Shown here: positions 5,602 through 5,914 of the stretch, piece after piece
Numbering within the stretch: position 1 is the stretch's first letter
How the letters are laid out: every line of letters begins with the position of its first letter
Position numbers and translations under genes: made by a program
Notes under the pieces: generated by a model
The model's input: only the letters and a program-made list of their open reading frames with translations
Databases searched by the model: none
Told to the model about the DNA's origin: nothing
NCBI GenBank assembly: GCA_017552495.1
Contig: JAFZPW010000021.1
Span: forward strand, 1 to 5,914
Source of the DNA: Clostridia bacterium
Lineage (GTDB): Bacteria; Bacillota; Clostridia; Oscillospirales; Butyricicoccaceae
DNA length: 5,914 bases
Direction: 5' to 3'

Positions 5602-5914
5602 AACGCATACTCCTCCCGTTTCATTTTTTCCAGAAGCTGACGGTGATACATATCGGCATAGATGCCGTTTTGCGCCAGAAGCTGCTCATGGTCGCCCCGC
5701 TCGGCGATCTTCCCCTCATCGATGACGAGGATCTCGTCGGCCCCCTGCAGGGTGGAAATGCGGTGGGCGATGATGATGTTGGTCTTGCCCGCCCGCGTTT
5801 CCCGGAGATGGCGCAGGATCCGTTCCTCGGTGTCGGTGTCCACCGCCGAGACCGCGTCGTCCAGAATCAGAATCTCGGGGTCGAGGAGCAGCGCCCGGGC
5901 GATGGCGATGCGCT
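5598..5914 (-). CDS. ABC half-exporter, BmrC/TM287-like subunit (C-terminal part only)
   Basis: The last 104 codons of an ABC ATPase domain; the gene continues past the right edge, so no start is visible. The first complete codons read RIAIARALLLDPE, the helix after an LSGGQ-type signature that itself lies outside. Walker B reads ILILDD followed by AVSAVDTDTE, so Asp stands where the catalytic Glu is normally found. The H-loop is IAHRIST. This degenerate Walker B is the mark of the non-hydrolysing half of heterodimeric exporters (BmrC, TM287, LmrC type), and gene order (degenerate half first) matches bmrC-bmrD. The stop overlaps the start of the partner (ATGA). A GTG inside the Walker B region (5841-5843) could look like a start of a small ORF but is internal. 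Confidence 0.93.
   Translation of the reverse strand, partial: RIAIARALLLDPEILILDDAVSAVDTDTEERILRHLRETRAGKTNIIIAHRISTLQGADEILVIDEGKIAERGDHEQLLAQNGIYADMYHRQLLEKMKREEYAL

Overview
The window reads as GC-rich chromosomal DNA of a low-redundancy bacterium, most likely a Firmicute of the Clostridia (Oscillospirales-like gut organism). The basis is strong GGAGG/GGGGG Shine-Dalgarno sites, a tRNA with an encoded CCA, BmrCD-type paired ABC half-exporters, and AnmK next to a beta-lactamase-like serine hydrolase. The taxonomic call is an inference from gene style, not from a marker gene. Every gene I can support lies on the minus strand, so the window is best read from its right end to its left.

Right part (5914 to 3734): the C-terminal end of one ABC half-exporter runs in from the edge and overlaps the start of a complete second half-exporter by ATGA. 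The first has Asp-Asp at the end of Walker B, where the second residue is normally Glu. The second has a normal Walker B Glu but a non-canonical FSAGQ signature. Together these are the marks of a heterodimeric exporter with one degenerate and one working ATP site. A clear intrinsic terminator follows 9 bases after the stop.

Middle and left (3733 to 231): after an AT-rich leader come four tightly packed genes. They are a RimJ-type GNAT acetyltransferase, a second GNAT, a serine hydrolase of the beta-lactamase/PBP fold without a signal peptide, and anmK (anhydro-MurNAc kinase). The gaps are 12 nt, 12 nt and an ATGA overlap, so this looks like one transcription unit. AnmK places it in cell-wall (muropeptide) recycling. 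The serine hydrolase plausibly acts on related small substrates in the cytoplasm, but its substrate cannot be read from sequence.

Far left (230 to 1): a good sigma-A type promoter begins 4 bases after the anmK stop. It is followed at once by a terminator-like hairpin with five U's, then tRNA-Leu(UAA), then a second hairpin with a U-rich tail. The nesting of promoter, hairpin and tRNA within about 60 bases is the most curious structure in the window. I do not see a wholly new system here; most of the content belongs to known families in a compact arrangement.
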